DNA of 8,620 nt, from positions 1 through 8,620 of the forward strand of contig JACQRQ010000196.1 of NCBI GenBank assembly GCA_016206405.1, read 5' to 3'. Numbering within the stretch: position 1 is the stretch's first letter; each line of letters starts with the position of its first letter. A program made the translations under genes and the position numbers. Below, in pieces: positions 1 through 6,229 of this stretch. The notes under the pieces are model-generated. The model did not search any database, was not told the DNA's origin, and saw only the letters and a list, made by a program, of their open reading frames with translations. This stretch comes from Elusimicrobiota bacterium. Lineage in GTDB: Bacteria > Elusimicrobiota > Elusimicrobia > O2-12-FULL-59-9.

Positions 1-1507
1 CCAGGCCCCGCACCGGCTCCTCGCGGCCGTCGGCGGCGTAGACCTTGTAGGCGGCCACGGGGTCGGAGAGCATCGAGCCCGGAGCCTTGCGGGCCGTCTC
101 CCTTTCCATGCGGCGGATGATCAGGCCGTATTCAAGCTCGCTTTTGCGGCAAAGCTCCAGGAGCTTCTCCTTGAGCTTTTCGCGCGAAAGCGTCTTGGCG
201 GCCGTGACGATGAAATTTCCGATTCGTCCCCCCGGAAGCTCCGTCAAGCCGGCGCGGCCGTGGCCGTTGCTTTGCGCGCGCTCCTTGATGGGGGAGCGGT
301 CCATGAGCACGTCTTTGAGCTTTCCCAGGACGACGATCTCCACCCGCTGGGCCTTCACGCCTTCGTCGTCGATGAGGTAGTGGCCGGCCAGCGGACTGCC
401 GCCGTACTCGGTCAAGGAGGGGTCGTCGGCTGCGGAGATGAATTCCGGGACGACCCTGCGGTTGAGCCGCCTTAAGAGTTCCGCGGATTGGAAGTCCTCT
501 TTCTTGGATTCGTTCTCAAACAAGGGCGATTTGGGGAAGGAGACGTTGCGGGCCAGAAGCTGGTTGAAAAACTCGGCCGCGGCCTGCTCCTCAAAAATCA
601 CCGGGCCGATATAGGATTCCATCGGAGGCGCTTTGGAGAGTTCCGCCATATTCGCGGCGAAGTCCCGCGTCAGGGATTTTAGAGCCTCAAAATCAGGAAT
701 ATCCTGCAGGCTGCGGGCCAGCAGCAAGCGGCTGTCGTGGATTTTCATGCCGTCGGCGGCCTGGACGGTGGCGCTCAGGCGGATTTCCACCTCCGGCGCG
801 GGTTTGCGCCAGCGCGCCCCCTCGCTGCTCGTGAAGTAGTCGTTGCGGGATAAAAAATCCATCGACACATAGGAGTCCTGAATGGCGGCAAACTCCTTAA
901 AAATCTTAGAAAGCTCCCGGATCTGAGCGGTCCACAGCGGGACGTCGAGGTTCTCGCGATATTCGGGCAGGATTTCGGCCACGGGCGTTGCGACCGAGAG
1001 ATCGTCGGTGCGGTCGGCGATGAGCTTGCTCTTCAGGTAGGCCGTCTTTTGCGAGAACAGTTCGAGGGCGGATTTGTAGGCCTCGTCGGCGGCGGACCAG
1101 ATTTCAAAGCGGAGCGCGTCGTAGTCGTCGTCCTCCGGAACATAGGCCGTTTTGGGGCGGTAGGTCCAGTGGTCCCGGCCGACGAAATGGGTGTTGTCGA
1201 GGCTGCGGTCGCCCACGCGCAGGTCGATCTTGAGCATGCGGTAGGCGTCGCTGGAGACCGTGACGACCGCGCCGAAGTCGCCGCCGAGCTGAACGCGCGC
1301 CATGTCGGCCACCAGGGCGCTCATAAAATAGGGCTTGGACATGTTTTCCATCTGGAGCTTCGCCACGGTCCTTTGAATTTCATCCTGCATGGCGGAGAAA
1401 ATGATCTCCTCCTTGGTCTTTTGAGCCCAGGCGGGGCTCACGGCCAGCAGCGCGGCCGCGCAGGCGGCCCAGACGTGTGGTTTTATGAGGCTAGTTCTCG
1501 ATGGCAT
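1..1507 (-). CDS. Exported TldD/PmbA-family protein lacking the metal-binding motif (C-terminus off the window)
   Basis: I see 502 uninterrupted codons from the ATG at 1507 to the left edge. Comparison with the neighbouring TldD homologue suggests roughly 90 C-terminal residues are missing. The N-terminus is a Sec signal peptide: a basic n-region, a hydrophobic core (AACAAALLAV) and an AWA cleavage site before QKTKE, so a periplasmic location is inferred. The protein aligns along its length with its neighbour; shared landmarks include LDNTHF against FDNTHE, an SGP/IGP turn before the active-site helix, SNGHGR, and VYAADGREEPVRG against VYADGRPDEVVRG. Where the neighbour has HEILGH, this protein has NQLLAR (residues 315-320, bases 548-565), so both histidines and the glutamate are gone and peptidase activity is unlikely. 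The start overlaps the end of the upstream gene by 17 nt without a visible Shine-Dalgarno sequence, which points to translational coupling. A role as a non-catalytic partner of the upstream enzyme is inferred from TldD/TldE precedent. Confidence 0.88.
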   Translation of the reverse strand, partial: MPSRTSLIKPHVWAACAAALLAVSPAWAQKTKEEIIFSAMQDEIQRTVAKLQMENMSKPYFMSALVADMARVQLGGDFGAVVTVSSDAYRMLKIDLRVGDRSLDNTHFVGRDHWTYRPKTAYVPEDDDYDALRFEIWSAADEAYKSALELFSQKTAYLKSKLIADRTDDLSVATPVAEILPEYRENLDVPLWTAQIRELSKIFKEFAAIQDSYVSMDFLSRNDYFTSSEGARWRKPAPEVEIRLSATVQAADGMKIHDSRLLLARSLQDIPDFEALKSLTRDFAANMAELSKAPPMESYIGPVIFEEQAAAEFFNQLLARNVSFPKSPLFENESKKEDFQSAELLRRLNRRVVPEFISAADDPSLTEYGGSPLAGHYLIDDEGVKAQRVEIVVLGKLKDVLMDRSPIKERAQSNGHGRAGLTELPGGRIGNFIVTAAKTLSREKLKEKLLELCRKSELEYGLIIRRMERETARKAPGSMLSDPVAAYKVYAADGREEPVRGL

Positions 1508-3263
1508 GGTCGAACAGGGGCGGCGGCAGAATGGGCGGCTTCTCCTGGGACTTTCCCCGCCTTTCCACTTCCATCTCGGAGATAAGGATGCTGGGGGCCA
1601 CCGCGGAGACCGGCACCCAGCCGGATTCGGCGCCGCAGGTGCCGTTGAAGACGGCGTCGTCGTCGGCCGCGGCGATGATTTTGGTGAAGGAGGTCAGCGG
1701 AGTCCCCACGATATCGACGCCCCGCACGACCTCGTCCGGCCGGCCGTCGGCGTAGACGCGCCGGACCAGCAGCGGCAGCACTTTGAAGGATTGGGGACCG
1801 GAGCGGTCGGTGCCGGTGAAGCCGCCCTGGATGTCGTCAAACACCAGGCCGTAGGGCTTATCCTGCTTTTTGCATTCCTCGATGAGAAGCTCGCGGAGCC
1901 GCTCATAAGAAACCGTTTCCGCCGCTCTGACCATCAGGTTGCCCATCCTGGCGACGACGCGGTTGCCGGATTGCCGGCGGCCGTGGCCGTTGGAATGGGC
2001 GAAGCCTTGGATTTCCGACCTGGACATGAGGAAATTTCTCAGAATTCCGTTTTCCACCAAAACGACTTTTTGGGCGGGGACGTTTTCCTCGTCGAAGCGG
2101 TAGAATCCCCTCAGAGACTGCCCGTTGAAATCCGGCGACGTAGGGTCGTCCACGACGGAAATGAAGGAGGCCACGATCGGCTTGCCTATTTTCTTGGTGA
2201 AGGTTTGCCCTTCCTGCTCGCTTTTTTGCCGGTGGCCCTCGAGGCGATGGCCCAGGATTTCGTGAAAATAGACGCCCGCGGCGCGGTTCTTCAAGATGGC
2301 AGGGCCGCTGTAGGGATGCACCAGGGGCGCGTCTTTCAAGGCTTGGAGCTCGGCGATGGAGGCCTCCATGTCTTCCATTATTTTTTCATCGTCCGGAAGG
2401 TCCTCCGGCCGCCTCGCGTCGTAGTAATTGGAGCGCGAAAGGCGCATGCCGTCTTCGGTCTGGGTGCCGAGGGAGTATCCGGCGCGGATGAAGACGTTGC
2501 CGGTCTGGATCCGGCTCCCCTCCGAATCCACGCTGTAGCGGTTGAAAGCCCTCACGCCGAGGTAGACGTTGGAGTCGAAGATGAAAGGATATTTTTTGAA
2601 GGTCTCCGAAAGCTTCCGGCAGCGGGCTTTCCAGGTTTCGGCGTCAAACGCGGGCACGGACACGCGCTCGAAATACCGCGAGGACGCCTCTTTTGAAAAA
2701 TCCGCCGAGCGATCCTCGGATTCCGCGGTGACCGCTGCGTTGGCTTTGAGCCGGGTGTAATCGTTGAGGGCCTCTTTGAAGGCGTCCTCGGTCGCCAGCC
2801 AGATGGAACTGCGCAGGGAGTCTTCGTCGTCTTCGACCGTGACCTGGCTCTGGGTTTGCCGGTAATTGTTCATCCAGGCGTTGGCGCCCTTCATTTCATG
2901 GGTGTTGTCGAATTGGGGCGAGCCGATTCGCATGTCCACGGTAAGGATGCGGTCGTGCGAAGAGTCCTCGTCGTTGATCGCGCCCAGCTTGGCATTGAGG
3001 CTGTAGGTGCGGGTTTCGGTGATTTGGTAGCCGAGGTAATAAAGCGGGGTTTCTTCGGCGTTCTTGAGCTTCGCGAAGTCGCGCTCAAGCTCTTTTTCCA
3101 TCGCCCGGAAGACGACGGGATCGCCGGCTTCCAGAGTTTGCGCGCCGTCCGGCGCGGCCGCCCCCTGCGCGGAGCTCCGGGGACCCGGTTGCGCCGGAGG
3201 CGCGGCGGCCCAAGCGGGCGCCGCAAACGTCGCGGCGATAAGGAGAGTCCCGAACAAACGCAT
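1491..3263 (-). CDS. Exported TldD-family metallopeptidase
   Basis: This 590-residue protein belongs to the TldD/PmbA (modulator of DNA gyrase) metallopeptidase family. E. coli TldD, with TldE, proteolyses unfolded peptides such as the microcin B17 precursor. Here a Sec signal peptide (MRLFGTLLIAATFAAPAWA, cut after residue 19) precedes a short Ala/Pro-rich linker, so the enzyme is probably periplasmic, unlike E. coli TldD. The zinc motif HExxxH is present as HEILGH at residues 334-339 (bases 2247-2264). The third ligand expected from E. coli TldD is matched by Cys543 in the C-terminal GTCGAESG stretch, followed by the family-typical VPVSxVAPSIL segment. SNGHGRRQSG, also typical, lies between them. 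The protein is longer than cytoplasmic TldD (about 480 residues) because of the signal, the linker and extra N-terminal-domain sequence. The ATG at 3263 is preferred because it gives an intact signal peptide and sits just behind a good promoter. The substrate cannot be read from the sequence. Confidence 0.93.
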   Translation of the reverse strand: MRLFGTLLIAATFAAPAWAAAPPAQPGPRSSAQGAAAPDGAQTLEAGDPVVFRAMEKELERDFAKLKNAEETPLYYLGYQITETRTYSLNAKLGAINDEDSSHDRILTVDMRIGSPQFDNTHEMKGANAWMNNYRQTQSQVTVEDDEDSLRSSIWLATEDAFKEALNDYTRLKANAAVTAESEDRSADFSKEASSRYFERVSVPAFDAETWKARCRKLSETFKKYPFIFDSNVYLGVRAFNRYSVDSEGSRIQTGNVFIRAGYSLGTQTEDGMRLSRSNYYDARRPEDLPDDEKIMEDMEASIAELQALKDAPLVHPYSGPAILKNRAAGVYFHEILGHRLEGHRQKSEQEGQTFTKKIGKPIVASFISVVDDPTSPDFNGQSLRGFYRFDEENVPAQKVVLVENGILRNFLMSRSEIQGFAHSNGHGRRQSGNRVVARMGNLMVRAAETVSYERLRELLIEECKKQDKPYGLVFDDIQGGFTGTDRSGPQSFKVLPLLVRRVYADGRPDEVVRGVDIVGTPLTSFTKIIAAADDDAVFNGTCGAESGWVPVSAVAPSILISEMEVERRGKSQEKPPILPPPLFDHAIEN

Positions 3264-3292
3264 GGGACATTCTATTAATTTGGTTCGGGACT
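3246..3292. repeat. 10-bp perfect inverted repeat around the tldD-like start codon
   Basis: The arms AGTCCCGAAC (3246-3255) and GTTCGGGACT (3283-3292) are perfect complements separated by 27 bp. One arm lies in the -35/-10 spacer and the other in the first codons of the gene, so the pair brackets the -10 box and the ATG. The arm centres are 37 bp apart. It could be a two-site operator. An mRNA hairpin hiding the ATG would form only if transcription began upstream of both arms. A perfect 10-bp pair at such a distance is not very improbable by chance in a window this size; the position is what makes it notable. Confidence 0.5.
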
Positions 3293-3297
3293 GTAAA
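3269..3297 (-). promoter_or_regulatory. Sigma70-type promoter of the tldD-like gene, predicted leaderless transcript
   Basis: On the minus strand, TTTACA (3292-3297) and TAGAAT (3269-3274) are separated by exactly 17 bp; each hexamer differs from TTGACA/TATAAT at one position. Only 5 nt (GTCCC) lie between the -10 box and the ATG at 3263. Transcription starting about 7 nt after the -10 would begin at or next to the start codon. No Shine-Dalgarno sequence is present, which fits a leaderless mRNA. The promoter occupies the 58-bp gap after the porin-like gene, so the two tldD-like genes can be transcribed independently of it. Confidence 0.65.
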
Positions 3298-3321
3298 CTG
3301 GAATGAACGATTTTAGGGGAC

Positions 3322-5445
3322 TCAGTTGCCCCACTTGACGGTCATGCCGAGCCGGGCGAACTCCCAGGTGTCGGTGGGGGCCCGGCCCCGGAAGGGGTCG
3401 GAGCGTATATCCCAGCGGTTGGTTTCGGCGATGAGGAAGAAATACTCGCTGAGCTCCCAGGTGACCGCGGCGGTCAGGTGCGTGATGGAGGATTGGCTTT
3501 CGAGACGCGGACCAAAGGGAAAGCCGGCGACCGGAAGGTTGTCGTCGTTGGGATTGCCGTTTTGCGAGAAAACCAGCTTGGGGCCTCTGCGCTCAAAGTG
3601 CGCCGCCCGCAGAGAGCCGGAGAGTTTTTTGCCGACCGGCATTTTGTTGACCAGAGGGAACATGGCGGTGACCGCATAGCCGCGGGTGCTTTCCCTGGCG
3701 GTGGGGGCGATCGCGTTGGCGCCCATCTCGCCTATCCCCTGAAGGTCGAGCTGCAGGGCGCGGAAATCGTTGGAGTTCCACGTGTATTCCATGCGCAGGC
3801 CGAGCGCCTTGTAAACGGCCTCTAAATAAGCGGAGGCCATTCGGTAATTCAGGTAAGCCTCCAAATCGTAGCGGCCGCTCATAAAAGAGAGGCCGGCCTG
3901 GAGTCCTTTCTTGTTGCCTTGGGAGCCGGCTGTTTTCGAGGTCTGGATTTCGGAGCGGAATTTTTTAAAATCCCCCCAGCCCAGATTGAAGCCCAGGAAC
4001 AGGTCTTTCTCGTTGTTTAAATCCGTGATTTTGTCCGTGGCGGGGTCGGGGTAAACGCCCCTGGGATCGAAGCCCTCCACGTCGAGGCGGATGCGGTCCT
4101 GAAACACGCGGTTCCTGTCGCCCAACTCGTTGAGGCCGTTTAAAACGCCGAAGGAAAATTCGGTGGACGGGAGCCAGGAGGATAACGGGCTGCGGACCAC
4201 CTCGGCGAGGTCGAAGAGGGCGCTGGCCCGTATACCCAGCGGCGCGTAGCCCCGGGTCAGGTAAGGCGCCGGGGCGCCCAGCCGCGCTTGAACGTCCTGG
4301 CGGGCCGCGTCGGCGGTCAAGATGTCGTGCGTGACGTTGGGATTGTGCTCAGGGCGGTAGTAATGGTTGAAAGCGTAGGGCAGGACGTCTTTACCCAAAA
4401 TAAACTGGCCCCAGTGTTTATAGCGCAGGTCCATAAAGGCGCGGTAGAGCTGAGGGGTCCTGGTTTCGGCGTCGCCCGGAATCTTAAACTCTAGGTGGAA
4501 TTTGGAGTCGTTGACGATGGGCGGCGTGGTCATATGGAAAAACATGTCCGAGAGGAAAAAATTATGCTGGATCTGCCGCTCGAAATGCGGGAATCTAGGA
4601 TTGGTGTTTTTGTACTCCATGGAGACCGAGCCGCCCCAGCCGACGCTTTTCAGGAATTTGAGAGTCTTGGACTCTTTCCGGCTTTGCTTTTCCAAATCCG
4701 CGACGCGCCTCTCCAAAGCCTCGATTTTTCTTTTGGCCGAAGCGTCGAATTCCGGCAGGTTGAGCCCGGCTGCGGCGGGCGGAGCATGCAGCAGGGCGTT
4801 GGCGGCCAGCCAGGCGGCCATTGACAGGGCGCCCCGGCTGAAGCTTTTTCCCAATGCGGCGGAGACGAAATCCGCCAAGGGGGCCAGCGAGATGGTTTTT
4901 AGGGTTTGAAGGACGTTTTGAAAAGCGGCGTGGATGGCGAATGTGACGGCGGAGGGTTGCGAAGCGGAATCGCGGGCCGGGATTATGGCCGGCGGCGCGC
5001 GCGCCTGAGGCGCGGAAATGGGCGCGCTTTGGGTGAAGATCGCCTCCGGGGCATAAGCGGCTTGCGGCGCCGTCTCGCCTGAACCCAAATCAATGAGAAC
5101 GGCATTTTCCGCCTCGGCCTCCCAACTCTTGCCGGCGAGGGATTTGAGCTCCGCGGGCTTGGCTTTTGGATCGCCCAAAAGGCGCTGGATTGACTTGTCA
5201 ACGGACTGAAACCGGCCTAATATCGCTGTTTGGGGAGGCTTCGCTTCCTTATAATGTTCCCTTCCCTTGATGATATTGGCGGTCTTGAGAGCCCTAATTT
5301 GGGCGCGCGAGGCTCGAAAGGAGCTCCTGGAGACGCTTTTGCCGCCGCCGCGATAGGCGGCCCATGCAGGGCGGGAGGCAAATCCCGTCAAATTGAGGGC
5401 CAGGGATGCGGTGATTGCGGCGCCGATAAGCTTGCGGGTCATCAT
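3322..5445 (-). CDS. Predicted outer-membrane beta-barrel protein (OprP/OprO porin-like) with long N-terminal extension
   Basis: The 707-residue product starts with a Sec signal peptide (basic n-region, ITASLALNLTGFA core, PAWA cleavage site near residue 29). Residues 30-195 form a low-complexity Ala/Pro/Ser-rich and helical region I do not recognise. A second signal-like hydrophobic stretch ends in PPAAA at residue 226. Residues 238-263 are a short coiled coil (IEALERRVADLEKQ). From about residue 265 to the end, alternating polar/aromatic segments with many Tyr, Trp and Phe suggest an outer-membrane beta-barrel. A coiled coil before the barrel, together with GQFILGKDVLPY and a following RGYAPLGI segment, resembles phosphate-selective porins O/P, but the match is not strong enough to name a substrate. 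The last strand ends in MTVKWGN rather than a terminal aromatic residue. The ATG at 5445 gives the best signal peptide; no Shine-Dalgarno sequence precedes it. The gene is separated from trmL by a palindrome and has its own -10 box. Confidence 0.8.
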   Translation of the reverse strand: MMTRKLIGAAITASLALNLTGFASRPAWAAYRGGGKSVSRSSFRASRAQIRALKTANIIKGREHYKEAKPPQTAILGRFQSVDKSIQRLLGDPKAKPAELKSLAGKSWEAEAENAVLIDLGSGETAPQAAYAPEAIFTQSAPISAPQARAPPAIIPARDSASQPSAVTFAIHAAFQNVLQTLKTISLAPLADFVSAALGKSFSRGALSMAAWLAANALLHAPPAAAGLNLPEFDASAKRKIEALERRVADLEKQSRKESKTLKFLKSVGWGGSVSMEYKNTNPRFPHFERQIQHNFFLSDMFFHMTTPPIVNDSKFHLEFKIPGDAETRTPQLYRAFMDLRYKHWGQFILGKDVLPYAFNHYYRPEHNPNVTHDILTADAARQDVQARLGAPAPYLTRGYAPLGIRASALFDLAEVVRSPLSSWLPSTEFSFGVLNGLNELGDRNRVFQDRIRLDVEGFDPRGVYPDPATDKITDLNNEKDLFLGFNLGWGDFKKFRSEIQTSKTAGSQGNKKGLQAGLSFMSGRYDLEAYLNYRMASAYLEAVYKALGLRMEYTWNSNDFRALQLDLQGIGEMGANAIAPTARESTRGYAVTAMFPLVNKMPVGKKLSGSLRAAHFERRGPKLVFSQNGNPNDDNLPVAGFPFGPRLESQSSITHLTAAVTWELSEYFFLIAETNRWDIRSDPFRGRAPTDTWEFARLGMTVKWGN

Positions 5446-5468
5446 TTCGGGCTGGGTGCGATAGAATC

Positions 5469-5474
5469 ATTATA
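5469..5474 (-). promoter_or_regulatory. Consensus -10 box upstream of the porin-like gene
   Basis: A perfect TATAAT lies 23 nt upstream of the ATG at 5445 on the minus strand, predicting a leader of only about 16 nt. No convincing -35 hexamer is found 16-18 bp further upstream, so the promoter may depend on an activator or another sigma factor, or may be weak. The 8-mer AGCCCGAA occurs on both sides of it (minus strand, 5482-5489 and 5446-5453). Confidence 0.5.
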
Positions 5475-5520
5475 AACCCCCTTCGGGCTCAAAGCATGGG
5501 CCAAAGGGGAAGCGGAGTTG

Positions 5521-5579
5521 AGGTCTTAGGGCCTAAGCGCCTTAGGCCCTAGGACCTTGCCGCGCTAGGTCCAAGGGCC
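5521..5579. terminator. Three-segment palindrome after trmL: possible terminator or attenuator
   Basis: Segment A (5521-5537) pairs with segment B (5541-5557) over 17 positions with one non-Watson-Crick pair and a 3-nt loop. Segment B (from 5545) can instead pair with segment C (5567-5579) over 13 positions with one mismatch and a 9-nt loop. The two stems share B and exclude each other. In the minus-strand transcript C comes first, 4 nt after the trmL stop codon, so C:B would form before B:A. No run of U follows either stem, so a classical intrinsic terminator is not supported. A factor-dependent terminator, a 3'-end stabilising hairpin or a palindromic intergenic repeat fit equally well. Confidence 0.55.
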
Positions 5580-5583
5580 CAGC

Positions 5584-6048
5584 CTAATTTAGATTTTCAA
5601 GTTCGCTCGTCTGGAACAAGGCTTGGTAGAGGGCGGCGGCGACGGAAGAAGATAGATTGAGGGAGCGGATGGCGGGCAGGATCGGGATTCGAAAGAGGTT
5701 CCCGGAGTATTTTTTATGGATGAAGGCCGGAAGGCCTTTGGATTCCCCGCCGAACACCAAGTAGCTGTCCTTGCGGTAGGGGGCTTGATCAAAGGGCCTT
5801 TTGCCTTTTGTGGAAAAAAAGACGAGGGAGGCGTCCTGCGGCAGTTGCTGCAAAAAGTCCGGCAGGCTTTTGTGGATTTTTAGATTGAGTTTGGGCCAGT
5901 AGTCCAAGCCGGAGCGGCGGATCTCTTTATCGGTGACTTTAAAACCCAGGGGCTCGACCAAATGCAGCGCCGTTCCCGTTCCGACGCAGGTCCGGCCGAC
6001 ATTCCCGGCGTTCCAATGAATTTCCGGCTCCACGAGCACGATGTTCAT
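5584..6048 (-). CDS. trmL: tRNA (cytidine(34)-2'-O)-methyltransferase TrmL
   Basis: This is a 154-residue SPOUT-class methyltransferase, close to the length of E. coli TrmL (157). The family uses S-adenosylmethionine to methylate the ribose 2'-OH of the wobble base (C34 or modified U34) of tRNA-Leu isoacceptors in the cytoplasm. Motifs visible in order are NIVLVEPEIHWNAGNVGRTC with the conserved Arg19, RRSGLDYW (residues 44-51), LVFGGESKGLP (97-107) and RIPI...SLNLSSSVA (120-137). The last two form the knotted cofactor site. I chose the ATG at 6048 because MNIVLVEPEI matches the family N-terminus; an in-frame TTG at 6069 would add seven residues read from the intergenic repeat. No Shine-Dalgarno sequence or clear promoter precedes it. 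The start abuts the inverted-repeat element and the stop is followed by the three-segment palindrome. Confidence 0.95.
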   Translation of the reverse strand: MNIVLVEPEIHWNAGNVGRTCVGTGTALHLVEPLGFKVTDKEIRRSGLDYWPKLNLKIHKSLPDFLQQLPQDASLVFFSTKGKRPFDQAPYRKDSYLVFGGESKGLPAFIHKKYSGNLFRIPILPAIRSLNLSSSVAAALYQALFQTSELENLN

Positions 6049-6051
6049 TAT

Positions 6052-6229
6052 TAAGTGGCACAGGGGCAAGTGGTACAGTGGTAGAGTGGTACAGTGGTAA
6101 AGTGACAGAGGGAGTCAGGTAAAACTTTAGTTCAGAATCGTACCGCACGGACGGCAGGCATTTCTATGCGGGCTGCCCACTGTATCACTTACCACTCTAC
6201 CACTTTACCACTCTGACACTGTCCCCTTG
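6052..6229. repeat. Inverted-repeat intergenic element built from 8-bp AGTGGTAN units
   Basis: The left arm (about 6052-6110) contains tandem 8-mers on the plus strand: AGTGGTAC, AGTGGTAG, AGTGGTAC, AGTGGTAA, then a degenerate AGTGACAG. The right arm (about 6177-6229) holds the same units on the minus strand (AGTGGTAA, AGTGGTAG, a 7-nt AGTGGTA, AGTGATAC). Both arms are bounded outwardly by AGGGG plus CA-rich sequence, so the whole is an imperfect inverted repeat with arms of about 50 bp and a central stretch of about 65 bp. The centre holds a smaller hairpin: GGCAG-GCAT (6153-6161), loop TTCT, then ATGC and CTGCC (6166-6177). The element fills the gap between the small cysteine protein's stop and the trmL start. 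I see no coding capacity or tRNA in it. It may be a MITE-like or REP-like dispersed element. Confidence 0.7.

Noticed and set aside
1491..1507. Frameshift joining the two TldD-family genes into one broken gene
   Set aside because: The 17-nt overlap is a normal gene junction: the first protein ends after a complete C-terminal domain and the second begins with its own ATG and signal peptide.
1485..2696. A 403-codon open frame on the plus strand opposite the tldD-like gene
   Set aside because: It is antisense to a gene with clear motifs and a signal peptide; its translation is biased in Val, Gly, Ala and His without domains, as expected for a mirror frame in GC-rich DNA.
3462..3476. A further palindrome, TGACCG-CGG-CGGTCA
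   Set aside because: It lies inside the porin-like coding sequence over ordinary Thr-Ala-Ala-Val-Thr codons and has a 15-bp spacing unlike the three 12-bp sites.
5521..5557. Classical intrinsic terminator for trmL
   Set aside because: The stem is strong, but no U-tract follows it on the minus-strand transcript (nor on the plus strand), so only a tentative terminator/attenuator label is justified.
6048..6069. Longer trmL start at the TTG of 6069
   Set aside because: The seven extra residues come from the repeat element, the initiator is TTG, and the family N-terminus matches the ATG at 6048.
6052..6229. CRISPR array
   Set aside because: The units are 8 bp, tandem without spacers and mirrored between two arms, which does not fit repeat-spacer structure; no cas genes are present.
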